From assembly GCF_001660705.2 (NCBI RefSeq), contig NZ_LYBV02000036.1:105011-169010 (forward strand): a stretch of DNA of 64,000 nt, read 5' to 3'. Shown here in pieces: positions 1-8,104 of the stretch. Below the pieces are notes generated by a model. That model saw only the letters and a program-made list of their open reading frames with translations. It was not told the origin of the DNA and did no database searches. The stretch is from Saccharicrinis aurantiacus (GTDB taxonomy: Bacteria; Bacteroidota; Bacteroidia; Bacteroidales; Marinilabiliaceae). The position numbers and the translations under genes are program-made. The stretch's first letter is position 1. The number at the start of each line of letters is the position of its first letter.

Positions 1-1
1 T

Positions 2-1861
2 TGGGATTCGGTTTTAGTGAAGCAAGCCAACTTAGATGAGGCATACTATCGTCAAATGTCGGTGGGGAGTACCTCCATATTAATGGGATGGTTGCCTTTG
101 CGCGAGGTGGGTGCTACTGCCCGTCAGATGTTAGTGAATGCCGCAGCTCAGCAGGCAGGTGTTGCGCCTAGTAAATGCACCATAAAAGAAGGGATAATTA
201 CCTGCGATGGTAATATAAGCATTGGCATAGGCGAAGTGGTAGAAGAAGCGGCCAAGCTTGAAATACCTACTGACGTAAAGCTTAAGGATGCTAAGGATTT
301 TACAATTATCGGACGAAATATTAAGAATGTTGATGCTAATAATATAGTCACAGGTAAGCCGCTGTTTGGTTTAGATTATGAGTACGATGGCAAAAAGATT
401 GCTTGCATGATGCGTGCTCCCTTCGGTTATAAACTTAAATCGTTTGATGCTACAGAGGCGCTTGCTCTGCAAGGTGTAGTGGATGCGTTTAGTTTTATGC
501 AAAATAGTATTGCTGTTGTGGCAGAAGACACATTCACTGCAATGAAAGCCATAAAACTGATAAAGCCCGTTTGGGAAGCCACCAAAAGAGCAGCCGATTC
601 AGAAAAGGAAAATGTGAAAATAAAAAGCTTGTTACAGGATTCTAAATACGATTTAATTCAGAGTACCGGTAATGTAGATAAAGCATTTGCTAGTGCTGAG
701 GCCACAATAGAGCAGGTGTACGAAACGCCTTATTTGCCGCACAGCTGTATGGAGCCAATGAACTTTTTTGCCCATGTTACCGACGATTGGATTAAGTTAG
801 CAGGTCCCATTCAAACCCCACAGAATGCTTTAAACAGAGTAGCCAATGCGCTAAAGCGCGATAAAAAAGATATTACGCTAGAACTTACGAGAATTGGGGG
901 AGGTTTCGGTCGTCGATTATTTGGTAATTATGCACCGGAGGCTGCTATTATTTCTCACAAATCTAAGTATCCCATTCAATTGGTATACTCGCGTGAGGAG
1001 GATATGATGGGGGGGATCTATCGTCCTGCTATTTCTTACAAAGTTAGTGGAGCCATTAAAAGTAACCAGGTCAGTGCTTATAAGTTAAGGCAAGTTGGAA
1101 GTACTTCTTTAAAAGGAAGGTTTGCCAATCGCTTTCCAACTGGGGCAATACCGAATGTGCGCTTAGAGAGTATTAGAAATAAATCTTCAATCACAACCGG
1201 AGCTTGGCGCGCACCCATTTCTAATGTTTATGCTTTTGCAGAACAATGCTTCTTGGATGAGGTGGCTTTTAAGCTTAAAAAAGATCCCATTGCCTTTCAT
1301 TTAGAATTGATTGAAAAGGCAAAGAAATCCGATAATGAGCACCTGGTATATGAGCCAGAAAGAATGGAAGGCGTAATAAAACTGCTGGCTAAAAAAGCCA
1401 ATTGGGGCAATCAGTCCGAAGGAGTGTATCAAGGCTTTTCTCAATATTTTAGTCATGAAACCTATGCGGCCGAAGTGGCTGAAGTGGAACTAAGAAATGG
1501 CATACCTGTGATTACCCGTGTTATTTGTGCCATTGATTGTGGCTTAGTGGTGAATCCCTTGGGTGCTAAAAACCAAGTGGTCGGTGGGATTATTGATGGT
1601 ATTGGACATGCCATGTATAGTGATTTTTGCATAAAGGATGGCCGACCAACAGTTACAAACTTTGATAGGTATAGACTGATACGGATGAATGAAACCCCGC
1701 AGGTTGAATGCCACTTTGTACAAAGCAATTTGGCACCGAGTGGTTTGGGAGAACCTTCTCTTCCTCCTGCCGGAGCAGCAGTTGCCAATGCCATATTTGC
1801 CGCCACAGGAGTGAGAATTACCAAGCAACCATTTATTAAAAATAAAGAAGTGTTTGGGTAA
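2..1861 (+). CDS. Molybdenum hydroxylase large subunit (isoquinoline 1-oxidoreductase beta / aldehyde oxidase type), 5' end missing
   Basis: The frame is open to the left edge, so the start lies outside the window; a GTG at 17 is only an internal codon. The visible 620 codons read as the molybdopterin-binding part of the xanthine dehydrogenase family. A GGGFGRR motif near visible residue 300 fits the cofactor-binding loop, and the C-terminal GLGEP followed by PPAGAAVANAIFAATG carries the conserved catalytic glutamate. The sequence style is closest to two-subunit isoquinoline 1-oxidoreductase or aldehyde dehydrogenase beta chains, which work with a small 2Fe-2S subunit, here presumably upstream. 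The substrate cannot be told. The XdhC and MocA-type genes downstream support a molybdenum cofactor enzyme. Family assignment is firm; exact activity is not. Confidence 0.9.
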   Translation, partial: WDSVLVKQANLDEAYYRQMSVGSTSILMGWLPLREVGATARQMLVNAAAQQAGVAPSKCTIKEGIITCDGNISIGIGEVVEEAAKLEIPTDVKLKDAKDFTIIGRNIKNVDANNIVTGKPLFGLDYEYDGKKIACMMRAPFGYKLKSFDATEALALQGVVDAFSFMQNSIAVVAEDTFTAMKAIKLIKPVWEATKRAADSEKENVKIKSLLQDSKYDLIQSTGNVDKAFASAEATIEQVYETPYLPHSCMEPMNFFAHVTDDWIKLAGPIQTPQNALNRVANALKRDKKDITLELTRIGGGFGRRLFGNYAPEAAIISHKSKYPIQLVYSREEDMMGGIYRPAISYKVSGAIKSNQVSAYKLRQVGSTSLKGRFANRFPTGAIPNVRLESIRNKSSITTGAWRAPISNVYAFAEQCFLDEVAFKLKKDPIAFHLELIEKAKKSDNEHLVYEPERMEGVIKLLAKKANWGNQSEGVYQGFSQYFSHETYAAEVAEVELRNGIPVITRVICAIDCGLVVNPLGAKNQVVGGIIDGIGHAMYSDFCIKDGRPTVTNFDRYRLIRMNETPQVECHFVQSNLAPSGLGEPSLPPAGAAVANAIFAATGVRITKQPFIKNKEVFG

Positions 1862-1890
1862 ATCATTTTTTAATAGGCTTATTTGATATA

Positions 1891-2092
1891 AGCGCCACGG
1901 AGAAAGGCCTCTTTACATAACGCTTTTGTTTTAGCTAAAGCTTTAGTAAGACCAAGAAGTTGAGAGCTTTGCTCGAAAATCACTTGGCCGCACTTAAGAT
2001 TTAGATAAATAAGAAAGTGATTTGTAAAGCAGCCTTGACTTTCTTTTGCTTCTGTTTTCTTGTGTCAAGACAAGAAAATGAAGTCAGGGTTT
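1891..2092 (+). repeat. Dispersed intergenic repeat, copy 1
   Basis: The gap between the molybdenum hydroxylase and xdhC holds a roughly 200 bp sequence that recurs on the same strand at 8224-8443 and, inverted and more diverged, at 7852-8006. Shared blocks include a segment around 1947-1990 (AGTAAGACCA, AGTTGAGAGCTTTGCTCG, GGCCGCACTTAAG) and a hairpin-like segment around 2028-2090. A short open frame across it is not credible as a gene, since the other copies do not keep it. Confidence 0.75.
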
Positions 2093-2155
2093 GGGATGAA
2101 ATCCCAAGACAATATTTATCATCAAGAATAAAGAAATCTACAACAGGAAAAATAA

Positions 2156-3181
2156 ATGACTCACGAGTTTCAAAAAATACTAAAAGCCTATCAGCTGTTT
2201 AAATCTCAAAACATAAAATGTGTTTTAGCCACCGTGGTTGCCCTCGACGGCTCATCGTACCGCAAACCAGGGGTGAGTATGCTTATTGCACAAAATGATT
2301 GCATGGTAGGTGCAGTAAGTGGAGGTTGTGTTGAGAAAGAGGTTTTAAGAGAAGCACAAGAGGTGTTCAAAACTTCAGAACCTAAAATGATGACCTACGA
2401 TGGGCGTTACCGCTTGGGCTGCGAAGGAACTTTATATCTATTGATTGAGCCTTTTACTATTCAGGATGAGGTGTTGCTCTCCATTGAAGCTCTTATCGTA
2501 AATCGAAAACCCTTTGTTATAAAACACTTTTATCAGCGCGAGCTGGCTTCAGTAAATGGATTGAGATCTTTTATTCAAATAGAAGATAGCCTGCATTGTT
2601 TTGATGCAAACTACAATTTTGAGCTTGATGAATATGGCAGTAGTTTGGTGTTAGAGCAAGTTAAAAGTGCCAAGTTTCAGCTCATTATTTTTGGTTCAGA
2701 ATATGATGCTGTGGTATTATCAGAGATGGCCAGTAAGTTAGGTTGGGATGTGCTGATAGTGAGCACGCCATTTGATGCCTACTCCCGCAATAATTTTCCC
2801 GAAGCTACGGATGTGATTCAGGCAACGGGCGAGCAATTTAATGCCGAAATAATAGATGCCAATACCGCGCTTATTCTGATGACGCATAACTACGCAAAAG
2901 ATTTAAGTTACCTGATGGCCATTCAGCACACCAAAGCCTGTTATATTGGTTTATTGGGCTCTGTAGGCCGAAGAGAAAAACTCATCAACGATTTTCTGAT
3001 TCAAACCAATTCCTTGGATGAGGCATTTTTAGATTTATTACATGGCCCTGCCGGATTAAATATTGGTGCAGAAACTCCCGAAGAAATTGCCTTATCCATC
3101 TGTTCAGAAATAGTAGCTGTACAACGAAATAAAAATGCCCATCCCTTAAAAGAATTGATGGGCAATATACATTCAGTTTAG
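2156..3181 (+). CDS. xdhC: XdhC/CoxI-family molybdenum hydroxylase maturation protein
   Basis: The 341-residue protein has an N-terminal XdhC/CoxI domain (start ATVVALDGSSYRKPGVSMLI, then GAVSGGCVEKEV) and a C-terminal Rossmann-like XdhC_C domain from about residue 175 (LIIFGSEYDAV, later YIGLLGSVGRREKL, ending GLNIGAETPEEIALSI). Proteins of this family bind molybdenum cofactor, help its sulfuration and insert it into xanthine dehydrogenase-type enzymes. It lies behind the large subunit of such an enzyme, with a dispersed repeat between them, and 2 bp before the MocA-like gene, so the two are almost certainly co-transcribed. The ATG at 2156 is preceded by an AGGA stretch. The family assignment is secure. 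Confidence 0.92.
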   Translation: MTHEFQKILKAYQLFKSQNIKCVLATVVALDGSSYRKPGVSMLIAQNDCMVGAVSGGCVEKEVLREAQEVFKTSEPKMMTYDGRYRLGCEGTLYLLIEPFTIQDEVLLSIEALIVNRKPFVIKHFYQRELASVNGLRSFIQIEDSLHCFDANYNFELDEYGSSLVLEQVKSAKFQLIIFGSEYDAVVLSEMASKLGWDVLIVSTPFDAYSRNNFPEATDVIQATGEQFNAEIIDANTALILMTHNYAKDLSYLMAIQHTKACYIGLLGSVGRREKLINDFLIQTNSLDEAFLDLLHGPAGLNIGAETPEEIALSICSEIVAVQRNKNAHPLKELMGNIHSV

Positions 3182-3183
3182 CG

Positions 3184-3786
3184 ATGATAAAGCCCACACA
3201 AAATATAGCTTTGATAATATTAGCAGCAGGAAAAGCCCAGAGGATGGGCGAAGCCAAGCAATTGATGCGCTATAAAAACAAAGCACTCATTAACCATCAG
3301 GTGGATAAAGCCCTTGAGCTAGGGGCTAAGGACGTGTACCTTGTTGTGGGTGCGCATAAAGAGCGTATTGAAAATGCCCTGACAGAACCATCGGTTCATA
3401 TGATTTATAACGAGAATTGGGAGAAGGGAATTGGTGCGTCAATAGCTAAGGCAACGCAGGTAATTTCAGAAATGGATACCTATGATGCTGTGCTCATTAG
3501 CTTGGCCGATCAACCCCTTATTCCCTTGGCACATTATCGAAAGCTATTAATGCAGTTCCAGAGTAATGTTACATCAATAATAGCCACCAAAGCCGAAGAA
3601 AGCATTGGTGTACCTGCTGTGTTTGGTAAAAGGTATTTTTCAGCCTTAATGGATTTACAAGATAATAAAGGGGCAAAAAGCATTATTAGCTCCAACAAGG
3701 ATGCTGTTACGCTGGTATATTTAGATAAGGGGTATTTAGATATTGATACTCCTGAGGATTATCGGAACTTATTGCAAAATCAATAG
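3184..3786 (+). CDS. MocA/MobA-like molybdenum cofactor nucleotidyltransferase
   Basis: A 200-residue NTP-transferase with the N-terminal nucleotide-binding signature LAAGKAQRMGEAKQL (residues 12-26), the NENWEKGIGASI motif, LADQPLI as the metal-binding segment, and a C-terminal DIDTPEDYR. This pattern is that of MocA, which adds CMP to molybdopterin for xanthine dehydrogenase-family enzymes; MobA, which adds GMP, is the alternative. The context of a xanthine dehydrogenase-type subunit and XdhC favours the cytidylyltransferase. It starts 2 bp after the xdhC stop and would act in the cytosol in the last step of cofactor preparation. Confidence 0.88.
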   Translation: MIKPTQNIALIILAAGKAQRMGEAKQLMRYKNKALINHQVDKALELGAKDVYLVVGAHKERIENALTEPSVHMIYNENWEKGIGASIAKATQVISEMDTYDAVLISLADQPLIPLAHYRKLLMQFQSNVTSIIATKAEESIGVPAVFGKRYFSALMDLQDNKGAKSIISSNKDAVTLVYLDKGYLDIDTPEDYRNLLQNQ

Positions 3787-3868
3787 CTTGTGCAGGTTGC
3801 ATCATATAAGTACTCATAATTTTAAAATGCTATAACTAATTAATCAGTGTCTTTGTCTATCGGAAACA

Positions 3869-4084
3869 TTGAGTATAATTAACGGGCATGCTTATGTTGA
3901 AGAGCACCGAAAAGAAATGCGTGATAAGGCATTTACCTTACTTAAAGAAGTGGTTGATGAGGTTTATGAATATGGTCGATTTGTTTTCAGAAACGATGCT
4001 GATCATGTGAAAGTTTATGGCAGTAAATACAAAAGAGATAGAGCTGCTGCTTATCAACGTTCAAAAAAAGAAAAACAGGAATAA
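3869..4084 (+). CDS. Small hypothetical protein
   Basis: A 71-codon frame starting at TTG 3869, or at the in-frame ATG 3917 for 55 residues. The product is charged and probably helical, with a Tyr/Phe-rich middle (EVYEYGRFVFRN) and a basic tail (KYKRDRAAAYQRSKKEKQE). I do not recognise a family. A good terminator follows 28 bp after the stop, which argues that something here is transcribed, although the terminator could equally serve the xdhC-mocA transcript. The real start is unclear. Confidence 0.5.
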   Translation: MSIINGHAYVEEHRKEMRDKAFTLLKEVVDEVYEYGRFVFRNDADHVKVYGSKYKRDRAAAYQRSKKEKQE

Positions 4085-4111
4085 ATGAGTACTTGTTTTT
4101 ATAAAGGCATA

Positions 4112-4142
4112 AAGGGTTTCGCACTAGCGGAACCCTTTTTTT
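4112..4142 (+). terminator. Rho-independent terminator
   Basis: An 11-bp stem (AAGGGTTTCGC with GCGGAACCCTT, one wobble pair), a 4-base loop and a run of T residues. It lies just after the small frame ending at 4084. Confidence 0.85.
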
Positions 4143-4290
4143 GTGATTTGTATTTTTACCTTAGAATTTACATCATTATAAAAATGCAGAATTTTAATCT
4201 CAATCTCTATATTTTTTAAGGTATAAGTTAAGCGTGTAAGAAGTATGCTTGTTACCTCAGAATAGTCAGACATTGGCTTTAGTTCGTTTT

Positions 4291-4698
4291 TTACTCGTTT
4301 AATAATTTCTGACCAACTGCGCCAACAATAAAGAAAGTAAAACAGCTAGTAAAGAATAGAATTATTTGAGTAATATGCAATCCTAAAGAAGTGGAGTCAC
4401 TTGTTAAGTTAAGAACCAGTACAATTGAAGATGGTACAAGTCCAAAAATAATAATTATTGAGATTGTTAATGCAACTAACTGCCATCTTGTTTTTGAATT
4501 TGAATTTGATATCCCAGATGAGAATTTTACTACAGATTGTCCAAAAAGGATAAGTGAAATTATAGACCACTCGGTGTTAAAAAAGAGAGATTTAAAGTTG
4601 CCTTCATAGCTCCTGACGATGAGTAATATAATAATCGGCAAGAGTGTGAATAAAAATTCAGAAGTAAGAATATATTTTACTGTTTTATCAAGTTTCAT
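4291..4698 (-). CDS. Four-helix membrane protein of unknown function
   Basis: The 135-residue product has four strongly hydrophobic stretches (about residues 12-28, 44-56, 72-95 and 105-128), separated by short polar loops, and no recognisable domain. Its start overlaps the end of the upstream gene by 4 bp (ATGA type), so translation of the two is probably coupled and the proteins may form a pair. No homologous family comes to mind. A small membrane partner next to a soluble protein of unknown role is an arrangement often seen in defence or stress modules, but nothing in the sequence proves that here. Confidence 0.75.
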   Translation of the reverse strand: MKLDKTVKYILTSEFLFTLLPIIILLIVRSYEGNFKSLFFNTEWSIISLILFGQSVVKFSSGISNSNSKTRWQLVALTISIIIIFGLVPSSIVLVLNLTSDSTSLGLHITQIILFFTSCFTFFIVGAVGQKLLNE

Positions 4699-5564
4699 AA
4701 TTTACTATTGTGAATGACATCCAACACTTCCAAAATTTCTAGTTTTTCCGAAATTAAATAACGGTTTCTGTTATACTTTGAGGTTTGCCGAACTAATACT
4801 TTTAATGAATCACCAGGCACTACAACAATTTGTCCTGCATGAAATTTTTTTATCCATTTTTCATCAAGTATTTTAACGGATATTGCTTTTTTTCCAAGTT
4901 TAAATCCCCATGCCGAGTCCCCAAGAAAATCAGGCTTTTTTATTAAGTAAAATAAGGTAGAGTCATTAATGATTTTATCCTCAGTTAAGGAGTCTTCAAC
5001 GGCTTCAATATCAATTTTTGGTGTGCCTGTTTTTATTCCCTTAACTTCGTTTCTGTTGCTTTTAAGTTCATATGATTCATGTTGACTTAGCTTTTCGGTT
5101 GAGTCATTTATGTTGTTTATTACTTTTGCTAGTTTTAAAATATCAGGCTTTGAATAATTAAATGTTTTTGCTATTTCTGTTTCTTCAGCTATTTCTTCAA
5201 TTCTAGTTTTAAGGATATCTAAATCTTCAACACTAGATTTTTCATCTGCAAGAAATTTTAATGATTCAGCACGAGAATTTTCAACAAATTCTTCTATTTT
5301 TTCTTCATTATGAGCATCATCAATAGCACCCTCTTCACTAACTATTAGTCTATCATAGAATTTACCTATTAAAGACCCTTTTTCTATATCATCTAGTATA
5401 ATATTAGATTTTATTTTCGAATTTACACTCTCAGAAATTAGATGATCTAAACCCTTAAGACCTTCTATAATCTCTGCAAATGAAATAAATAACCGGCTTG
5501 GGTCGACTGTTTCTCTTTTGAAGTCCAACCTTATTTCGAACTTACTCTCAATTGTTTTTTTCAT
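4695..5564 (-). CDS. Conserved hypothetical soluble protein, partner of the membrane gene
   Basis: A 289-residue acidic protein without signal peptide or membrane segment. The N-terminal part (RLFISFAEIIEGLKGLDHLI, then NIILDDIEKGSLIG) and the C-terminal part (LIKKPDFLGDSAWGFKLG, AKILDEKWIKKF, VVPGDSLKVLVR) resemble, from memory, a widespread uncharacterised bacterial family. The C-terminal third looks like a beta-rich domain and the middle like helices. The gene is followed with 4 bp overlap by a four-helix membrane protein. It starts some 160 bp from the edge of the 21-bp repeat array. No function is assigned. The resemblance should be tested by profile search. Confidence 0.75.
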   Translation of the reverse strand: MKKTIESKFEIRLDFKRETVDPSRLFISFAEIIEGLKGLDHLISESVNSKIKSNIILDDIEKGSLIGKFYDRLIVSEEGAIDDAHNEEKIEEFVENSRAESLKFLADEKSSVEDLDILKTRIEEIAEETEIAKTFNYSKPDILKLAKVINNINDSTEKLSQHESYELKSNRNEVKGIKTGTPKIDIEAVEDSLTEDKIINDSTLFYLIKKPDFLGDSAWGFKLGKKAISVKILDEKWIKKFHAGQIVVVPGDSLKVLVRQTSKYNRNRYLISEKLEILEVLDVIHNSKL

Positions 5565-5725
5565 TGGTAGATTTTTAGGTTTTGTGAAAAATGAGCAAAC
5601 AAATATAAATCTTTTCAGGACTATGTACTCATTTTTAATGAGTCTAGTCTTTTTAGTACATGATTTTCTGATATGAAAATGTTTTACTCATCGATAAAAA
5701 TCACGAAAACCATCATCTTATTATG

Positions 5726-5892
5726 AATCTCGCTAGCGAGATTGGGTATCCTTGATGCGAGATTCACCTTCGGAGGTGCGAGATCGCCTTACCTGCATGC
5801 GAGATTCATGAAGTACCCATGCGAGATTGGCTTCCCCCTATGCGAGATTCACTTCCCTTAGTGCGAGATTGACTTTTTGGGCGTGAGATCGC
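5726..5892. repeat. 21-bp-period array with GCGAGATT cores
   Basis: Seven copies of GCGAGATT/C begin at 5736, 5757, 5778, 5799, 5821, 5842 and 5863, and a diverged GTGAGATC begins at 5883. The spacing is 21, 21, 21, 22, 21, 21 and 20 bp. The 12-14 bp between cores vary but often hold CTT in the same place. The first core is the right half of a perfect 18-bp palindrome (5726-5743). The array fills the gap between the end of oxyR and the start of the 5564 gene. The indels rule out one long coding frame. Two helical turns per unit would put all cores on one face of the DNA. Confidence 0.9.
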
Positions 5893-5916
5893 CAGCCCAT
5901 AAGGGCTGTAGCACAC

Positions 5917-6840
5917 CTACAATTTAATCGAAAACTTCTTCAAGCGTTCATCTAACATGTGGTGCGGTATAATATCTTTAACGCTATCGGCCACAGCATT
6001 AATTAATCGTTCTTTAATAAAGTCTTTTTTAATTACGATGGAAACTTCGCGTATGGCCGGAGGATTTGATATTTCGCGCACGTTTTCCCATTGTTTTTCG
6101 TTTAACGAATCGAGGTGTAGCTCGGGTATTACCGTATATCCGCCATTATTATCAACAATGCGGATGAGAGTATCTATGCTTCCGGCCTCAAAGGTTTGGT
6201 TATAGGGCATGGTTTTTAGGCAGAAATTAAAAATTTGATCGCGCAGGCAATGCCCTTCGCCCAATACCCAAAGGTTTTCTTGGGGCATATTATCTGCCGT
6301 TAAAGTTTGATTTCGCAATGGATGATCCTTGGCAAAATAAGCCACAAATGGCTCGTAATATAAAGGTATCTCAAAAAAATCGGATTCATCTAATGGGGTG
6401 GCGGCAATAAAAAAATCAATCTCATCGCGCTTTAACGCAGCAATAGAACTGGCCGTGGTAAGTTCTGATATGGATAATTGCACATCCTTGTAATTGGTAT
6501 TAAACTCGCCAATAAGGTGTGGCACAAGGTAAGGCGCAAGCGTTGGTATTACACCAATATGCAAGGGGCCCGATAATAATTGCGTTTCGTCGCTCACAAT
6601 ATTTTTCACTTTTCGCATCTCACGCAAAGTGTTTTCGGCCTGCAGAATTATGCGTTCGCCCATTTTGGTGGGCTCCACCGGATGTTTCGATCGGTCGAAG
6701 ATGGCCACATCCAATTCTTCCTCCAATTTCTTTATCATCATGCTTAAAGTAGGCTGCGTAACGCCACATTCTTTAGAGGCAGTTACAAAATGACGAAATT
6801 TATTTACGGCTACAATGTATTCTAATTGCTGTATAGTCAT
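5917..6840 (-). CDS. oxyR: Peroxide-sensing LysR-type regulator OxyR
   Basis: A 307-residue LysR-family regulator with an N-terminal winged helix-turn-helix (residues 1-60, VTQPTLSMMIKKLEEELDV) and a substrate-type regulatory domain. The stretch GEGHCLRDQIFNFC places two cysteines at 198 and 207, the pair that forms the redox disulfide in OxyR proteins. It is transcribed divergently from ahpC with a 297 bp shared control region, the classic arrangement. It most likely senses hydrogen peroxide and activates ahpC and ahpF. The assignment is well supported by the cysteine pair and by the neighbours. Confidence 0.94.
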   Translation of the reverse strand: MTIQQLEYIVAVNKFRHFVTASKECGVTQPTLSMMIKKLEEELDVAIFDRSKHPVEPTKMGERIILQAENTLREMRKVKNIVSDETQLLSGPLHIGVIPTLAPYLVPHLIGEFNTNYKDVQLSISELTTASSIAALKRDEIDFFIAATPLDESDFFEIPLYYEPFVAYFAKDHPLRNQTLTADNMPQENLWVLGEGHCLRDQIFNFCLKTMPYNQTFEAGSIDTLIRIVDNNGGYTVIPELHLDSLNEKQWENVREISNPPAIREVSIVIKKDFIKERLINAVADSVKDIIPHHMLDERLKKFSIKL

Positions 6841-6870
6841 GATAATGTGGAGTTATAAATTATATCTATG

Positions 6871-6888
6871 CAAATATAGATAATATCT
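6871..6888 (-). promoter_or_regulatory. Putative oxyR -7 element and OxyR-like inverted repeat
   Basis: On the minus strand 6878-6871 reads TATATTTG, a perfect Bacteroidota -7 box, 31 bp before the oxyR start. It abuts an inverted repeat AGATA-A-TATCT at 6878-6888 that could serve as a LysR-type operator for autoregulation and for ahpC. No -33 element was found for it. This is inferred from sequence alone. Confidence 0.4.
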
Positions 6889-6921
6889 GTTTGATTGATA
6901 CTTGAAAGAGCAATATGTTTG
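6889..6921 (+). promoter_or_regulatory. Putative ahpC promoter
   Basis: TTTG ends at 6893 and TATGTTTG occupies 6914-6921, a match to the Bacteroidota -33/-7 pattern with 20 bp between. It lies about 215 bp before ahpC, which would leave a long leader, and just beside the inverted repeat at 6878-6888. A nearer promoter cannot be excluded. Confidence 0.5.
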
Positions 6922-7137
6922 TATCAGAAATTTAGAAACAGCTTAAGATTTGTTTTTAGGAATTATTGAAGTCTATTTCTTAATCAAATTAAGGCATTTT
7001 TGAGGTGCATAGCCTTAGCTACGTACCGATAAAATAACAATAATTTGATAAGAAAGAGGACCAATAAAACTGAAAGATAAATATTAAGAAGTTTCTCAAA
7101 CAAGAACAAATAATATAAATACTTAAAACATAAAATT

Positions 7138-7701
7138 ATGTCACAAATTGGTAATCAAGTAGTAGATTTTGAAGTACAAGCATTCGTAAACAATCAATTC
7201 GAAACAGTAAAAAAAGAAGACGTATTAGGAAAATGGTCAGTGTTTTTCTTTTACCCAGCCGATTTTACTTTTGTTTGTCCAACTGAGTTAGAAGATTTAG
7301 CGAACTCATACGATGAGTTTAAAGCAACAGGTGCTGAAATTTACTCTGTATCAACCGATACACATTTTGTACACAAGGCATGGCACGATACTTCGGAGAC
7401 TATCAAAAAAATTAATTACCCAATGCTTGCCGATCCAACAGGCGTTTTATCACGAGGATTTGATGTGATGATTGAAGAAGCTGGTTTAGCTGAGCGTGGT
7501 ACTTTTATTGTGAACCCTGAGGGCGAAATAGTATCGTACGAAGTAGTAGCTGGTAACGTGGGTCGTAATGCCGATGAGTTATTACGTAAGCTAAAAGCTT
7601 TACAATTTGTAGCGGCTAACCCAGCTGAGGTTTGTCCTGCTAAATGGAAAGAAGGAAACGAAACCTTAAAGCCAAGTATTGATTTAGTTGGTGTGATTTA
7701 A
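7138..7701 (+). CDS. ahpC: Alkyl hydroperoxide reductase subunit AhpC (typical 2-Cys peroxiredoxin)
   Basis: The 187-residue protein is full length for AhpC. The peroxidatic cysteine is C47 in DFTFVCPTE and the resolving cysteine is C166 in AEVCPAKW near the C terminus, so it is a typical 2-Cys enzyme that reduces hydrogen peroxide and organic peroxides in the cytosol. Reducing power should come from AhpF, encoded at 8634. It is divergent from oxyR, which probably activates it. Its codon use looks like that of a highly expressed gene. About 930 bp of repeats now separate it from ahpF, which is unusual for this pair. Confidence 0.97.
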   Translation: MSQIGNQVVDFEVQAFVNNQFETVKKEDVLGKWSVFFFYPADFTFVCPTELEDLANSYDEFKATGAEIYSVSTDTHFVHKAWHDTSETIKKINYPMLADPTGVLSRGFDVMIEEAGLAERGTFIVNPEGEIVSYEVVAGNVGRNADELLRKLKALQFVAANPAEVCPAKWKEGNETLKPSIDLVGVI

Positions 7702-7731
7702 TCAACTAGAGAGAAGATTTTAGCTAAGCGC

Positions 7732-7808
7732 CTTGAGATCGCCGCGTTCTTCTCGATGACGCAATGCCGTAAGCGACACGTCATTCCGAGGAACGAAGGA
7801 ATCTCAAG
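7732..7808. repeat. Short palindromic intergenic repeat pair
   Basis: The left part (CTTGAGATCGCC, TCGATGACG) and the right part (CGTCATTCCGAGGAACGAAG, ending GAATCTCAAG) are imperfect reverse complements and can form one long hairpin. The same unit recurs alone at about 8163-8200 and 8500-8533 and as a pair at 47255-47343. Repeats of this CATTCCGAGG/GGAATCTC kind are common between genes in Bacteroidota. Confidence 0.8.
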
Positions 7809-7851
7809 TAGAGCTGTAAAGCACATTATTAATTGATAATTATAAATTGCT

Positions 7852-8006
7852 CAAGCCGCAGGGCTTCTACTTTTTGCTACAGCCCAAAAAGTAGACAAAA
7901 AGCCCGTCGGCTGCTTTTTAAAAAGTCTGCTTAATTTAAAACGCTTTAAGTGCGGCTGGGTGATCTTCGGGTCAAGCCCTCAGCTTCCCAGTCTTACTAA
8001 AAGGCG
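7852..8006 (-). repeat. Dispersed intergenic repeat, inverted diverged copy
   Basis: Read on the minus strand it matches the copies at 1891-2092 and 8224-8443, for example the block holding GTAAGACTGGGAAGCTGAGGG, here shortened, and GCCGCACTTAAAG. The part 7852-7912 can itself fold (GGGCTTCTACTTTTTG with AAAAAGTAGACAAAAAGCCC) and recurs at 11865-11932. Confidence 0.65.
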
Positions 8007-8104
8007 TATTAAAATAAGCATCCATTTAAAAAGAGGCCACTCAACCATGGCGAAAAAGGTAGATGCAAAAAGATAACAGTACCTGAATTGTAAATTGTCG
8101 GTTT

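Noticed and set aside
2017..2202. 61-codon plus-strand frame before xdhC
   Set aside because: It covers the end of a dispersed repeat and overlaps the xdhC start in another frame; the second copy of the repeat does not keep it.
3184..3786. MobA (GMP transfer)
   Set aside because: The neighbours are xanthine dehydrogenase-type, which use the CMP form, so MocA is preferred.
5726..5892. CRISPR array
   Set aside because: Cores of 8 bp and spacers of 12-14 bp are far too short, and no cas gene is near.
5726..5892. TIGR-type guide array
   Set aside because: There is no alternation of two repeat types with the expected spacing, and no Tas-like Nop-domain protein in the window; kept only as a remote idea.
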